This document shows, in pieces, positions 1-7,130 of a stretch of DNA of 13,160 nt (positions within the stretch are counted from its first letter, which is position 1; the number at the start of each line of letters is the position of its first letter). A model generated the notes under the pieces. It searched no databases and had not been told where the DNA came from. It saw nothing but the letters and a program-made list of their open reading frames with translations. A program made the position numbers and the translations under genes. Source of the DNA: Candidatus Baldrarchaeota archaeon (GTDB lineage Archaea > Asgardarchaeota > Baldrarchaeia > Baldrarchaeales > DXJG01); the NCBI GenBank assembly GCA_030587435.1, contig JAUQZC010000133.1, forward strand, positions 1 through 13,160, in the 5' to 3' direction.

Positions 1-1
1 G

Positions 2-703
2 AGAACTGCTGATATACCTGTAAACCAGTTTAAGATAGCGGATATTATTTGGAGGTATAGATTATCGAGGCTCATTGTGTACTATGCAGCGTATCTTCTA
101 GATCAGGGATACCAGCCTCTTCTTGACGCTACAACAGCGAAACTTTTTGCCACTGAATCTCTTATGAAAATATCAATGGATGCAATACAGTGTATGGGTG
201 GTGACGGTTGGACAAAGTTTTACCCGGTCGAAGAGATATTTAGAAGCGCTAAGGTTATGGAAATAGTGGCTGGAACCAATGAAATCATGAAGCTTATTTT
301 GTACAGACAGGGAATTAAACTTTTATCACATGATATTCGTCCGCCTCTCCGCCGTATGGATGAAAATCTGAAATTCCCAGTACCGTACTTTAAGGTTCAA
401 CCTTCCATAGTTAAAAAACCTATAACTCAAGAAGATGTTCTAAAAATACTAGCTGAGAACTATGTTGTGAATCCAGGACTCTACATGACAAAAGAAGACA
501 TTAAAATGTTCATCTCTATTGCAGACAAGGAACTGGATAAGATTTTGTTGGAACTGGAGGGGAAAAAATTGGTGAAACTGTTCAGAGGTAGAAGAGGAGA
601 AATTTTGATGGCAAGAGCAACATATGACGGATTAAAAAAAGTATATCCGCTCGAACACTACAAATGTATCCCAGATTGGGTAAACCCAGAGGATCTGCGC
701 TAA
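2..703 (+). CDS. Acyl-CoA dehydrogenase, C-terminal part, with winged-helix-like extension (5' end outside window)
   Basis: The frame is open from base 2 with no stop, so this is the last 233 residues of a longer protein. The GTG at 77 lies inside the conserved domain and is not the start. Visible residues 1 to about 107 are the all-helical C-terminal domain of flavin acyl-CoA dehydrogenases, with the CMGGDGW turn (about 64-70) and an IVAGTNEIMK segment (about 88-97). Such enzymes oxidise acyl-CoA to enoyl-CoA in the cytoplasm and pass electrons to a flavoprotein or ferredoxin-linked carrier. The medium-chain catalytic Glu of the 'YEGT' motif is Ala here ('VAGT'), as in isovaleryl- and long-chain types, whose base lies on an earlier helix outside the window. 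About 126 further residues follow. Of these, about 142-218 look like a winged helix, with three predicted helices and then a basic LVKLFRGRRGEILMAR hairpin. That extension is unusual for the family. Substrate is unknown. Confidence 0.9.
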   Translation, partial: RTADIPVNQFKIADIIWRYRLSRLIVYYAAYLLDQGYQPLLDATTAKLFATESLMKISMDAIQCMGGDGWTKFYPVEEIFRSAKVMEIVAGTNEIMKLILYRQGIKLLSHDIRPPLRRMDENLKFPVPYFKVQPSIVKKPITQEDVLKILAENYVVNPGLYMTKEDIKMFISIADKELDKILLELEGKKLVKLFRGRRGEILMARATYDGLKKVYPLEHYKCIPDWVNPEDLR

Positions 704-719
704 GAACGTGTGGAAAAAC

Positions 720-738
720 CATTTTTATTATTTTTTAA
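720..738 (+). terminator. T-rich transcription terminator after the acyl-CoA dehydrogenase gene
   Basis: A run of Ts broken only by single or paired As (CATTTTTATTATTTTTT) begins 17 bases after the stop codon. Archaeal RNA polymerase commonly terminates at such U-rich tracts without a hairpin. It sits in the gap between convergent genes. Confidence 0.5.
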
Positions 739-744
739 AATATG

Positions 745-776
745 GTGATAGCCGCCAGTGACATCTCACTTATCAC
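745..776. other. Interrupted inverted repeat (bulged hairpin) between convergent genes
   Basis: GTGATA (745-750) pairs with TATCAC (771-776), and AGTGA (757-761) pairs with TCACT (766-770) around a CATC loop. The two right-hand arms are directly adjacent, while the left arms are separated by a GCCGCC bulge. It could support termination for either gene or be a chance dyad. Confidence 0.3.
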
Positions 777-856
777 AGTCATTGTAAATACATTACTTAA
801 AACTATTCAAAATATAGAGGAAGGATAAGATTTTAGGAACCATTTGATACAGCACG

Positions 857-1963
857 TTATTTCACTATCTCATATTCATATTCTGTGAGTTTTTTCACTC
901 CATCTGCCTTTACTGCAAAGGTGTCTTCACATTTTATGGAACCTATACCTGGAATGGTTAATGGTGCATGAATGAATGCTAGAACCATGTTTTCAACAGC
1001 TTCGTATCGTCTATGCTGAACAACAATAGTGGTTATAGGATCTTCTTCTATAAGAAGCCCAACACTATGAACAAAACCTTCTACATAATACTTCCCGAAA
1101 CCTTTCTTTTCGACTAGTTCTTTTATCTTTTTTTCAATTTCAATGAATTTTACTCCCGGTTTAAGAGAACTTGCTGCTAAGTCTTGTACTTTGATCATTG
1201 TCTCTAAAGCTTCCCTTTTCTCTTCTGAAGGGGTTCCCATGAATACTGTTCTACTCATATTGCTGTGATAGTTGTTGAAATCAGCACCAACTACAATGTT
1301 AATTACATCGCCTGGTTTAACTTTTACATTGCTACGTGGCTCTGCATGTACCCTTGGTTTAGGTCCTACATTGACGTAAACGTGAGGATGTTCTGATCCG
1401 CTTTTCATCATCGTGTAAATTGCCTCAGCAGCAATTTCGGTTTCGCTAACATTTGTATCAATAGCGTCTATGGCGGATGTGATTCCTTTAACGGCGATGT
1501 TTGAAGCTTTCTGTATATATTCTATTTCTTTAGCGTCTTTAATCATCCTAAGCTTCATTATTAATGCATGAACATCAACTACTTCCACTTTCGGGTTAAG
1601 CTTCTTAAACAGTTCAAAGAAGAGGACAAAGGAATCTCTTTCAACGCTATAGTCGAACCCGACTCTTTTGTAGTTTCCTTCTCTTATTGCTTTGGTAACT
1701 GATCCCATAAGTTCCGGGGTTCTTCTCCAGGTTTTAACGTTTTTGATCCAAGTCTTTTCTTTGAACTCGTCTGCTTCATATTCGAAAATAAATGCAATTG
1801 GTTCACCTTCGGCAGGTATAAGTAGAGCAGGTCTGAGCCATTTAACGCCAGTAAAATAGATGAATGAAGATAGAGTTCTTATCATAGATGCATCAATGTT
1901 ATTTTCTCTCATTAGCTGTTGAAATTTCTCTACCCTCTCCCTGAAAAAATTTTCTTCAACCAT
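857..1963 (-). CDS. M24-family (creatinase/Xaa-Pro aminopeptidase fold) protein with degenerate metal site
   Basis: The 368 residues show the usual creatinase-type N-terminal domain (about 1-135) and a pita-bread catalytic domain (about 140-368). Recognisable landmarks are HAEP with His206, the segment GADFNNYHSNMSRT (226-239), FVHSVG with His299, and IPGIGSIKCED (337-347). Against the five metal ligands of M24 peptidases (D, D, H, E, E), this protein has Val224, Asn235, His299, His332 and Glu346, so only His299 and Glu346 remain. The substrate-binding His206 is kept. Creatinase is a known metal-free member, so a metal-independent hydrolase or lyase is as plausible as a peptidase. ATG at 1961-1963 is preceded by a good AGAAGGTG ribosome site. 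It follows the importer genes on the same strand after a 162-base gap with its own candidate promoter. Fold is confident; activity is unknown. Confidence 0.88.
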   Translation of the reverse strand: MVEENFFRERVEKFQQLMRENNIDASMIRTLSSFIYFTGVKWLRPALLIPAEGEPIAFIFEYEADEFKEKTWIKNVKTWRRTPELMGSVTKAIREGNYKRVGFDYSVERDSFVLFFELFKKLNPKVEVVDVHALIMKLRMIKDAKEIEYIQKASNIAVKGITSAIDAIDTNVSETEIAAEAIYTMMKSGSEHPHVYVNVGPKPRVHAEPRSNVKVKPGDVINIVVGADFNNYHSNMSRTVFMGTPSEEKREALETMIKVQDLAASSLKPGVKFIEIEKKIKELVEKKGFGKYYVEGFVHSVGLLIEEDPITTIVVQHRRYEAVENMVLAFIHAPLTIPGIGSIKCEDTFAVKADGVKKLTEYEYEIVK

Positions 1964-2008
1964 TATTTACACCTTCTAAATAACTTAATAACTAAGTTGA
2001 AAAATTAT

Positions 2009-2078
2009 GCTATTATATGTTTGGTTGCCGTCTAAAAGTTGCACAGCAGATCATGAGTAGCAACCAATATTTAAATAG
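2009..2078 (-). promoter_or_regulatory. Candidate M24 gene promoter region with two TATA-like boxes and an 8-bp inverted repeat
   Basis: Read on the minus strand, CTATTTAAATATT (2078-2066) is a good archaeal TATA-like box, and CATATAATAGC (2019-2009) is a second one closer to the ATG at 1963. The perfect inverted repeat TTGGTTGC (2021-2028) / GCAACCAA (2060-2067) touches or abuts both boxes. A third GTTGC lies at 2038-2042. The placement resembles an operator controlling initiation. Confidence 0.42.
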
Positions 2079-2125
2079 TTATTAGTAAAATTATTATAAA
2101 CTAAAACTAAAGTGATCTAGTTAAT

Positions 2126-3019
2126 TTATTCTTTAATGTAGGGTTTTCCAAGCGCTGCTGGCATCTTTGCTCTTCCCACAAATATGATCGTTACAGTTAT
2201 TGTACCTAAGTAAGGTATTGTTTTGAATAGATAAACGAGGGCAAATTGACCATACCTAATACTCAAGTAAATGGATAAAGCTTCAAAGAAGCCGAATATG
2301 AATGCTCCTGCTATTGCTATTAGTGGGTTCCATCCACTAAATGCAACATTTGCCAAAGCTATAAAACCTCTACCTGCCGCTATTTCTCTGGTAAATTGTC
2401 CTACCCAGTCGATAGAAAGATAGGCGCCCCCGAGCCCAGCCAACATTGCACCATAAACTGTTGCCAGAAACCTTGTTCTCATAACGTTAACACCCATAGT
2501 TTCAGCAGCTCTTGGATCTTCACCACAGGCCCTGAGCCTAAGTCCGGTATTTGTTTTAAATAGGAAATACCAAGTAACTAAAGCTATTGCTATGGAAACA
2601 ATTACAAGAGGGGATATTCTTAGATCAAATATTTTAAGTTTAGGCACAGTTTTTACCGGAGGGGAGCTACCGAACGTTTCCCATATGGTAACCAAGGAAA
2701 TGACACATAAACCGTAAGCTAACATGTTTACACCTACACCAGCTACTATTTGATCTCCTCTCAAATAAACGCTTATTATGCCGTGGAGTATACCTAAACC
2801 AGTTCCTGTAACTATTCCGGTTAATATAGCCAGTATTAAGTTGCCTGTAAAGAAGTCGATCACTGCTGATGTTAGAGCAGATAAGAGGAATATTCCCTCT
2901 ATTCCTATGTTTACAACGCCTGCCTTTTCAGCTACAATCTCTCCTACGGAGCCCAAGAGTAGAGGGACCATAGGTACAAGGCTTATGATAAGTAGATTAG
3001 CTATGATGTTCAGCTCCAA
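2126..3019 (-). CDS. BMP/nucleoside-type ABC importer, permease 2
   Basis: A 297-residue, very hydrophobic inner-membrane protein of the BPD_transp_2 type, as in the YufQ/NupC/RbsC-like permeases of BMP-family importers. Family signatures include EKAGVVNIGIEG near residue 30, RGDQIVAGVGVN near 87, and the coupling stretch RACGEDPRAAETMGVN near 163, which contacts the ATPase. Length is normal for the second permease. The start is TTG at 3017-3019, inside the end of permease 1 (23-base overlap). A strong GGAGGATGAT ribosome site just upstream (about 3025-3034, within permease 1) and the match to the family N-terminus support it. It would form a heterodimeric pore with permease 1. It is the last importer gene, and the M24 gene follows. 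Confidence 0.93.
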   Translation of the reverse strand: MELNIIANLLIISLVPMVPLLLGSVGEIVAEKAGVVNIGIEGIFLLSALTSAVIDFFTGNLILAILTGIVTGTGLGILHGIISVYLRGDQIVAGVGVNMLAYGLCVISLVTIWETFGSSPPVKTVPKLKIFDLRISPLVIVSIAIALVTWYFLFKTNTGLRLRACGEDPRAAETMGVNVMRTRFLATVYGAMLAGLGGAYLSIDWVGQFTREIAAGRGFIALANVAFSGWNPLIAIAGAFIFGFFEALSIYLSIRYGQFALVYLFKTIPYLGTITVTIIFVGRAKMPAALGKPYIKE

Positions 3020-4070
3020 CTTTTATCATCCTCCTCGTTCTGAGATAGCTTATAAGCATTCTATATGCATAAGGTAAGGAAAATGCTATTATTATCACGC
3101 CGCTTAATGCATCTGCCAATTCTTTTGGAACCCGCATTAGCAATTGCATTCTTTGGCTACCAAGTATGAGCATTGAGAAAAATATTGATGCCAACACTAT
3201 TCCTATAGGGTTATTCCTACCCATTAAGGCGACACCTATGCCGTCAAATCCCATACCGTGCATTGAAGTTAACATACTGTCCATATAGTACATAAAACCA
3301 ATGACGTTTAGAGCACCCCCTACACCTGCAAAAAAGCCGCCAAGTATCATCGAGTTTATCATGGCTTTATTTGGGTCAATTCCAGCGTATTTTGCGGAGG
3401 CTGGTGAAAGACCTGAAACTCTTATCTCATAGCCTAGTTTGGTAAAGTAGAGTATATAATAGCTGAAGGCAATGAAAATCAAGGCAAGTGGAAATATTAT
3501 ATGTATTCTAAAAACTCCTAATTTTAGTAGACCGAATCTAGCTGAAGCAGGAACCTTTAAGGATTCGTGGGGAGCCACAGGATCGTAGAGCTTTGCGGTT
3601 ATTAAGTAAATGATCATGTAATATATGGCCATGTTTAACATAATGGCAGTTACTACCTCGTTAACCCCTCTATATACTCTGAGTACACTGATAATAAGGC
3701 CTAGAACCGCACCTGCAAACCCTCCCATTAAAATAGCTAAAAATCCATTACCCGTGTAAATAGCTACTAGAAGAGCTGTTAAACCTCCAATATACATTTC
3801 CCCCTCGCCATTAATATTGAAGAGACCTGCATACATAGGTATGGCAAAAGCAAGGCCTGTCATCATGATAAAGGTAGCCCTACTTAACAGATAATCTGGA
3901 TTTCGAATACCCCCGAAGAGGAGAAGCGATAGCCCTCTGAGAGGATTATAACCCAAAATTGCAAGAATGATTCCGCTAACAATTAGTCCAGCCGCCACCG
4001 AGCCAGTTGTTTCAATTATGAAAAATTCATATTCTGTAAATTCCAATTTGCCTAGCTTTTTACTTGACAT
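2997..4070 (-). CDS. BMP/nucleoside-type ABC importer, permease 1
   Basis: A 357-residue multi-spanning membrane protein of the BPD_transp_2 family, the YufP/NupB type. The long N-terminal portion before the conserved core distinguishes it from permease 2. Seen motifs are FNINGEGEMYIGG near residue 85, GVNEVVTAIMLN near 135, the ATPase-coupling segment GLSPASAKYAGIDPNKA near 220, and MGFDGIGVALMGRNNPIG near 275. ATG at 4068-4070 lies within the last codons of the ATPase gene (19-base overlap) behind a GGGTGGTG ribosome site, so translation of the two is probably coupled. It forms the membrane channel with permease 2 and takes substrate from the membrane-anchored binding protein. The solute cannot be read from the sequence; nucleosides are the best-known cargo of the family. 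Confidence 0.93.
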   Translation of the reverse strand: MSSKKLGKLEFTEYEFFIIETTGSVAAGLIVSGIILAILGYNPLRGLSLLLFGGIRNPDYLLSRATFIMMTGLAFAIPMYAGLFNINGEGEMYIGGLTALLVAIYTGNGFLAILMGGFAGAVLGLIISVLRVYRGVNEVVTAIMLNMAIYYMIIYLITAKLYDPVAPHESLKVPASARFGLLKLGVFRIHIIFPLALIFIAFSYYILYFTKLGYEIRVSGLSPASAKYAGIDPNKAMINSMILGGFFAGVGGALNVIGFMYYMDSMLTSMHGMGFDGIGVALMGRNNPIGIVLASIFFSMLILGSQRMQLLMRVPKELADALSGVIIIAFSLPYAYRMLISYLRTRRMIKVGAEHHS

Positions 4071-5578
4071 TTAACACCACCCATTAAAAGACCCAGTTTC
4101 TCTGGTGTAAATTCTTCAGGGCGGCCAGTAGCCATAATTTCCCCTTCATATATTACAGCAATTCTATCACTTAGTTGAAATATTTCGTCTAAATCCGTTG
4201 AAACTAGCAGTATAGCTGTTCCTCTGTCCCTAAGCTCGACTAAAAGAGACCTTATATATTCTGTGGCGGCTATATCTAGTCCGTGCGTGGGTTCAGCAGC
4301 TATTATAACTTTGGGTTTCCAGATGACTTCCCTACCGACAAGAAGTCTTTGCTGGTTTCCGCCACTGAGATATTTAACAGGGGCTTTAAGAGAGTCAATA
4401 ACGACTTCAAAGTCTTTAACGATCTTGGAAGAAAATGATTGAGCTTTATCCCACACAATTCTTCCACCTTTGCTTAGAAAGTTCTTTAGCCTCGTTAGGA
4501 TGGAGTTACTGATGACGTCCATGTCCAAGACCAAGCCTATTGCTCTTGAATCAGGTATATATGCAAGTCCTTTGCCGTAGATCTCTGAAGGAGATCTTCC
4601 AGTAACGTCTTCACCCATGAAGATTACTCTGCCCTTTTCAACAGGTCTATAACCTATTATTGCTTCTACAAGTTCTCTTTGCCCATTTCCTTGGACACCT
4701 GCTAATCCCAGTATTTCGCCTTCTCTAAGGATAAAAGAAACTCCCTTAACGGCAAGCAGTCCTTTATCATCTCTGACATGCAGGTTTTCGACCTTTAATA
4801 TGACGCTACCAGCTTCTGGACGGCTACGTTTCTCAGGTATTTTTAAAATGGTCTCTCTTCCTATCATCATTTTAGCCAGGTCGATCTCATTAACTTTGTT
4901 TGTTTCGACAACGTCGACCACTCTTCCCTTCCTCAAAATTGTTATGGAGTCCGTTATAGATTTAGCTTCTTTTAGCTTATGCGTGATAAATATGATTGTT
5001 ATGCCCATTTTTTTGAGTTTTCTAAGCATTTCTAAAAATTCGTTGACCTCGGTGGGTGTTAAAACTGAGGTTGGTTCATCAAGTATGAGAATTTTAGCAT
5101 CTCTCATCAGAACCTTAAGTATTTCAACCCTTTGTTGAACTCCTACATCTAACATTTCAACTCTGACATTAAGGGGGACATTAAGTCCGATCGATTCGAT
5201 TATGTTTTTTGCTTTTTCTTTAACTTCATTTACATTTACTTTAGCAATTGATGATAAGGATAGAACTAGGTTTTCTAAGACCGTAAATGGCGGTATTAGG
5301 GAAAAATGTTGGTAGACCATTCCTATGCCTTCTTTTATGGCATCCCAGGGACCTCTGAATCGAACCTTTTTCCCAAATATCTTTATGGTTCCTTTGCTGG
5401 GTTTTATCTCTCCGTAGAGAATTCTCATTAAAGTTGTTTTACCTGCACCATTTTCACCTAAAAGACCATGTATTTCGCCATTTTTGACAATTAGATCAAC
5501 ATTTCGAAGTGCTACGACTCCGTCAGGATATATCTTGGTGATATTGCTCATTTCTATTGCTGTTTTTTCTTCTGGCAT
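4052..5578 (-). CDS. BMP/nucleoside-type ABC importer, double-domain ATPase
   Basis: Two fused ABC nucleotide-binding domains, as in NupA/RbsA-like proteins. Numbering here is from the upstream GTG at 5596. Domain 1 has Walker A GENGAGKTT (47-55), a weak signature LDVGVQQ (149-155), Walker B ILILDEPTS (169-177) and switch His206. Domain 2 has a degenerate Walker A, GVQGNGQRE (300-308, Lys to Gln), but a full LSGGNQQ signature (410-416) and AAEPTHGLD (433-441). One competent and one degenerate ATP site is normal for this family and does not mean the gene is broken. Two starts are possible: GTG at 5596 (514 residues) or ATG at 5578 (508 residues). I prefer the ATG because the GTG has no ribosome site; the ATG's own site (GTGTGGT) is also weak. 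The 3' end overlaps permease 1. Confidence 0.93.
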   Translation of the reverse strand: MPEEKTAIEMSNITKIYPDGVVALRNVDLIVKNGEIHGLLGENGAGKTTLMRILYGEIKPSKGTIKIFGKKVRFRGPWDAIKEGIGMVYQHFSLIPPFTVLENLVLSLSSIAKVNVNEVKEKAKNIIESIGLNVPLNVRVEMLDVGVQQRVEILKVLMRDAKILILDEPTSVLTPTEVNEFLEMLRKLKKMGITIIFITHKLKEAKSITDSITILRKGRVVDVVETNKVNEIDLAKMMIGRETILKIPEKRSRPEAGSVILKVENLHVRDDKGLLAVKGVSFILREGEILGLAGVQGNGQRELVEAIIGYRPVEKGRVIFMGEDVTGRSPSEIYGKGLAYIPDSRAIGLVLDMDVISNSILTRLKNFLSKGGRIVWDKAQSFSSKIVKDFEVVIDSLKAPVKYLSGGNQQRLLVGREVIWKPKVIIAAEPTHGLDIAATEYIRSLLVELRDRGTAILLVSTDLDEIFQLSDRIAVIYEGEIMATGRPEEFTPEKLGLLMGGVKCQVKS

Positions 5579-5621
5579 TTTACCACACTCAACCACTCAT
5601 AGTTAGCCGTATACATTATTC

Positions 5622-5640
5622 CCATTAAAAGAAAAAATGG
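5622..5640 (-). terminator. U-rich stem-loop between binding-protein and ATPase genes (candidate partial terminator)
   Basis: On the minus transcript CCATT (5640-5636) can pair with AATGG (5626-5622) around a U-rich loop, UUUUCUUUU, giving an uninterrupted U-rich stretch at 5637-5627. It lies between the binding-protein stop and the ATPase start. A leaky terminator here would let the binding protein exceed the membrane complex, as is common for ABC importers. Confidence 0.4.
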
Positions 5641-5648
5641 TATATATG
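5639..5648 (-). promoter_or_regulatory. Possible internal TATA box for the ATPase-permease genes
   Basis: CATATATACC on the minus strand lies about 60 bases before the ATG at 5578, so initiation about 25 bases downstream would leave a leader of roughly 40 bases. It overlaps the end of the U-rich stem-loop. Sequence resemblance only. Confidence 0.25.
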
Positions 5649-5655
5649 AAGAGAA

Positions 5656-6885
5656 TTAACCTATTGAACCTTTCTCTAGAGCAGCATTTAGGTTTCCTGC
5701 CTCAAGCTGCGAGATAATATCTTCGTATTCATCGTGAGTTAACGGTGTTTTGAACGCAATTTGACCTGATTTTATCATTTCTTCGAGTTCGTTCATTAAG
5801 TTTTTCACTGCGGGTCTTATATAGCTCTCTCTTGTCTCATTAACTATTTTTACAACGTTGTCAGGTGTTAGATCTTCTGACAGTTTCCCAGCATCATCAG
5901 CAAGTTCGGCAAACCATTTAACACCATCTAGATCCCATATACCCACGCCTCCCTCAACGAGGCCAAGTGTTTTTATCCCTCCTTCCCACGTCCCTTTAAT
6001 AACCATTTCAATGGCTGTGTAAACGGCTACATCAACTCTTTTAGCTCCACTTAACGGTATGTGATAGGGATCTATCCATTCTTGTGAGGCATCTTGACCT
6101 ATTGCAAAAACTTTCTCTCCATGTGTTTCTTCCCATTCTTTGACAGCCCTAAACGCACCTAAATGGGTTGCACCAGCTAAGCCGTAAACTACTTTAGCAC
6201 CCTCACGTAGTAGTTGTTCGGTATGTTGTTTTCCAACATTTGGATCAGTAAATGTACCTGTGTAATCCCATAATAGGTTTGTAGTATTGTCAGTTTTCTT
6301 TTCGTAGTATTTAATGCCAAATAAGTAGCCTATGTGGAATTTCCATAGCGGTGGTATGTCCATACCGGCGCAAGCAGCGACAGTATCGCCTCCCAAGACA
6401 TTGGCCATTCCTGATGCTGCTATGCCAATTAGGCTTGCACATTCTTGTTCTCTGAAAAGTATGTCGACTTCGTTGGGTCTTTCGACCCCTGTTGTGGCGT
6501 CTATTAATGCGAATTTTTGGTCGGGGTATTTGTCTGCTGTTTCATTGAGTGGTGTTGTCCATAGGAAGCCGATAAGAACAAGCAGTTCGTATTCGCCGCT
6601 TCCAGCGTATTCCTCGAGTACTGGTTTCATGTCAGCTAGGGATGGGGGTGTAAGGTAGGTTACGTTGATTTTGAAGTCTTCAGCTGCCTTTTCTGCTCCT
6701 AGCCAAGCCATATCATTAAAGCTTAGGTCTCCTCGCCCTCCAACATCGAAGAGTATGGCGACTTTAGCTTTCTCAGCACCAGGCCCTATTGTTAGGTATA
6801 AGTAGATGCCAGCGGCGATGGCGCCCACGATTACTACTGCTAGCACTATTGCTGTTAATTTGGTTATCCCTCTCCTTTTAACCAA
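5656..6885 (-). CDS. BMP-family (PnrA-like) solute-binding protein, membrane anchored
   Basis: A 409-residue extracytoplasmic binding protein of the BMP/Med/PnrA family, which typically captures purine nucleosides for an ABC importer. Residues 1-33 are a basic start (KRR) followed by one hydrophobic span, TAIVLAVVIVGAIAAGIYLY (11-30). No lipobox Cys is seen, so it is probably held by an uncleaved N-terminal helix, common in archaea. The mature part opens with KVAILFDVGGRGDLSFND (41-58), the family hallmark, and later shows YGLAGATHLGAF, the hinge IGQDASQEW, SGAKRVDVAVY and LGLVEGGVG. The start is TTG at 6883-6885. It is fixed by an in-frame TGA three codons upstream and by GGTTGATC, which resembles a ribosome site. 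It is the first gene of the importer operon, 77 bases before the preferred ATPase start. Exact ligand unknown. Confidence 0.93.
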   Translation of the reverse strand: MVKRRGITKLTAIVLAVVIVGAIAAGIYLYLTIGPGAEKAKVAILFDVGGRGDLSFNDMAWLGAEKAAEDFKINVTYLTPPSLADMKPVLEEYAGSGEYELLVLIGFLWTTPLNETADKYPDQKFALIDATTGVERPNEVDILFREQECASLIGIAASGMANVLGGDTVAACAGMDIPPLWKFHIGYLFGIKYYEKKTDNTTNLLWDYTGTFTDPNVGKQHTEQLLREGAKVVYGLAGATHLGAFRAVKEWEETHGEKVFAIGQDASQEWIDPYHIPLSGAKRVDVAVYTAIEMVIKGTWEGGIKTLGLVEGGVGIWDLDGVKWFAELADDAGKLSEDLTPDNVVKIVNETRESYIRPAVKNLMNELEEMIKSGQIAFKTPLTHDEYEDIISQLEAGNLNAALEKGSIG

Positions 6886-6933
6886 TATAGATCAACCCTT
6901 TTTAGTATTGGCGATAAAAGTTACTATGGAGGA

Positions 6934-6947
6934 ATTATTTAAAAATT
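6934..6947 (-). promoter_or_regulatory. Candidate promoter (TATA box) of the importer operon
   Basis: On the minus strand AATTTTTAAATAAT matches an archaeal TATA box. Initiation about 25 bases downstream (near 6914) would leave a leader of about 30 bases before the TTG at 6885, long enough to hold the GGTTGATC ribosome site. Confidence 0.45.
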
Positions 6948-7118
6948 GTGGTAAGAAAATGTGCAAAATATACATATCATTTGAAATTAGAATAATATTT
7001 GTAATGTATTAAGTTTCTAACTTTTAGCTGAAAATGATCAGTTAATCCCTTTTATTCCTGTATTACGTAAGAGTGCTTTTAATATCTATCCAATTTTAAC
7101 CATATGAATTTTACAGCC

Positions 7119-7130
7119 ATTTAAATTAAT
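7119..7130 (+). promoter_or_regulatory. Candidate promoter (TATA box) of iorAB
   Basis: ATTTAAATTAAT is the best TATA-like element upstream of iorA. Initiation near 7150 would give a leader of about 120 bases to the preferred ATG at 7269, long for an archaeal mRNA. A weaker TTATTAG near 7228 would give a short leader. Confidence 0.35.

Noticed and set aside
77..703. Acyl-CoA dehydrogenase gene starting at GTG 77, possibly an inactive enzyme because 'VAGT' lacks the catalytic Glu
   Set aside because: The frame is open to base 2 with conserved family sequence, so the gene is cut by the window. Ala at this position is normal in isovaleryl/long-chain type enzymes, whose catalytic Glu lies earlier, outside the window.
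2778..3077. Plus-strand open frame opposite the permease junction, and similar frames opposite the ATPase, binding-protein and iorA genes
   Set aside because: Composition mirrors the coding strand beneath. No family motifs or start signals support them.
4644..4701. Second ATPase domain as a broken ABC domain (Walker A Lys to Gln)
   Set aside because: The GxxGNGQ form is the usual state of the second domain in this importer family, and its LSGGNQQ signature is intact.
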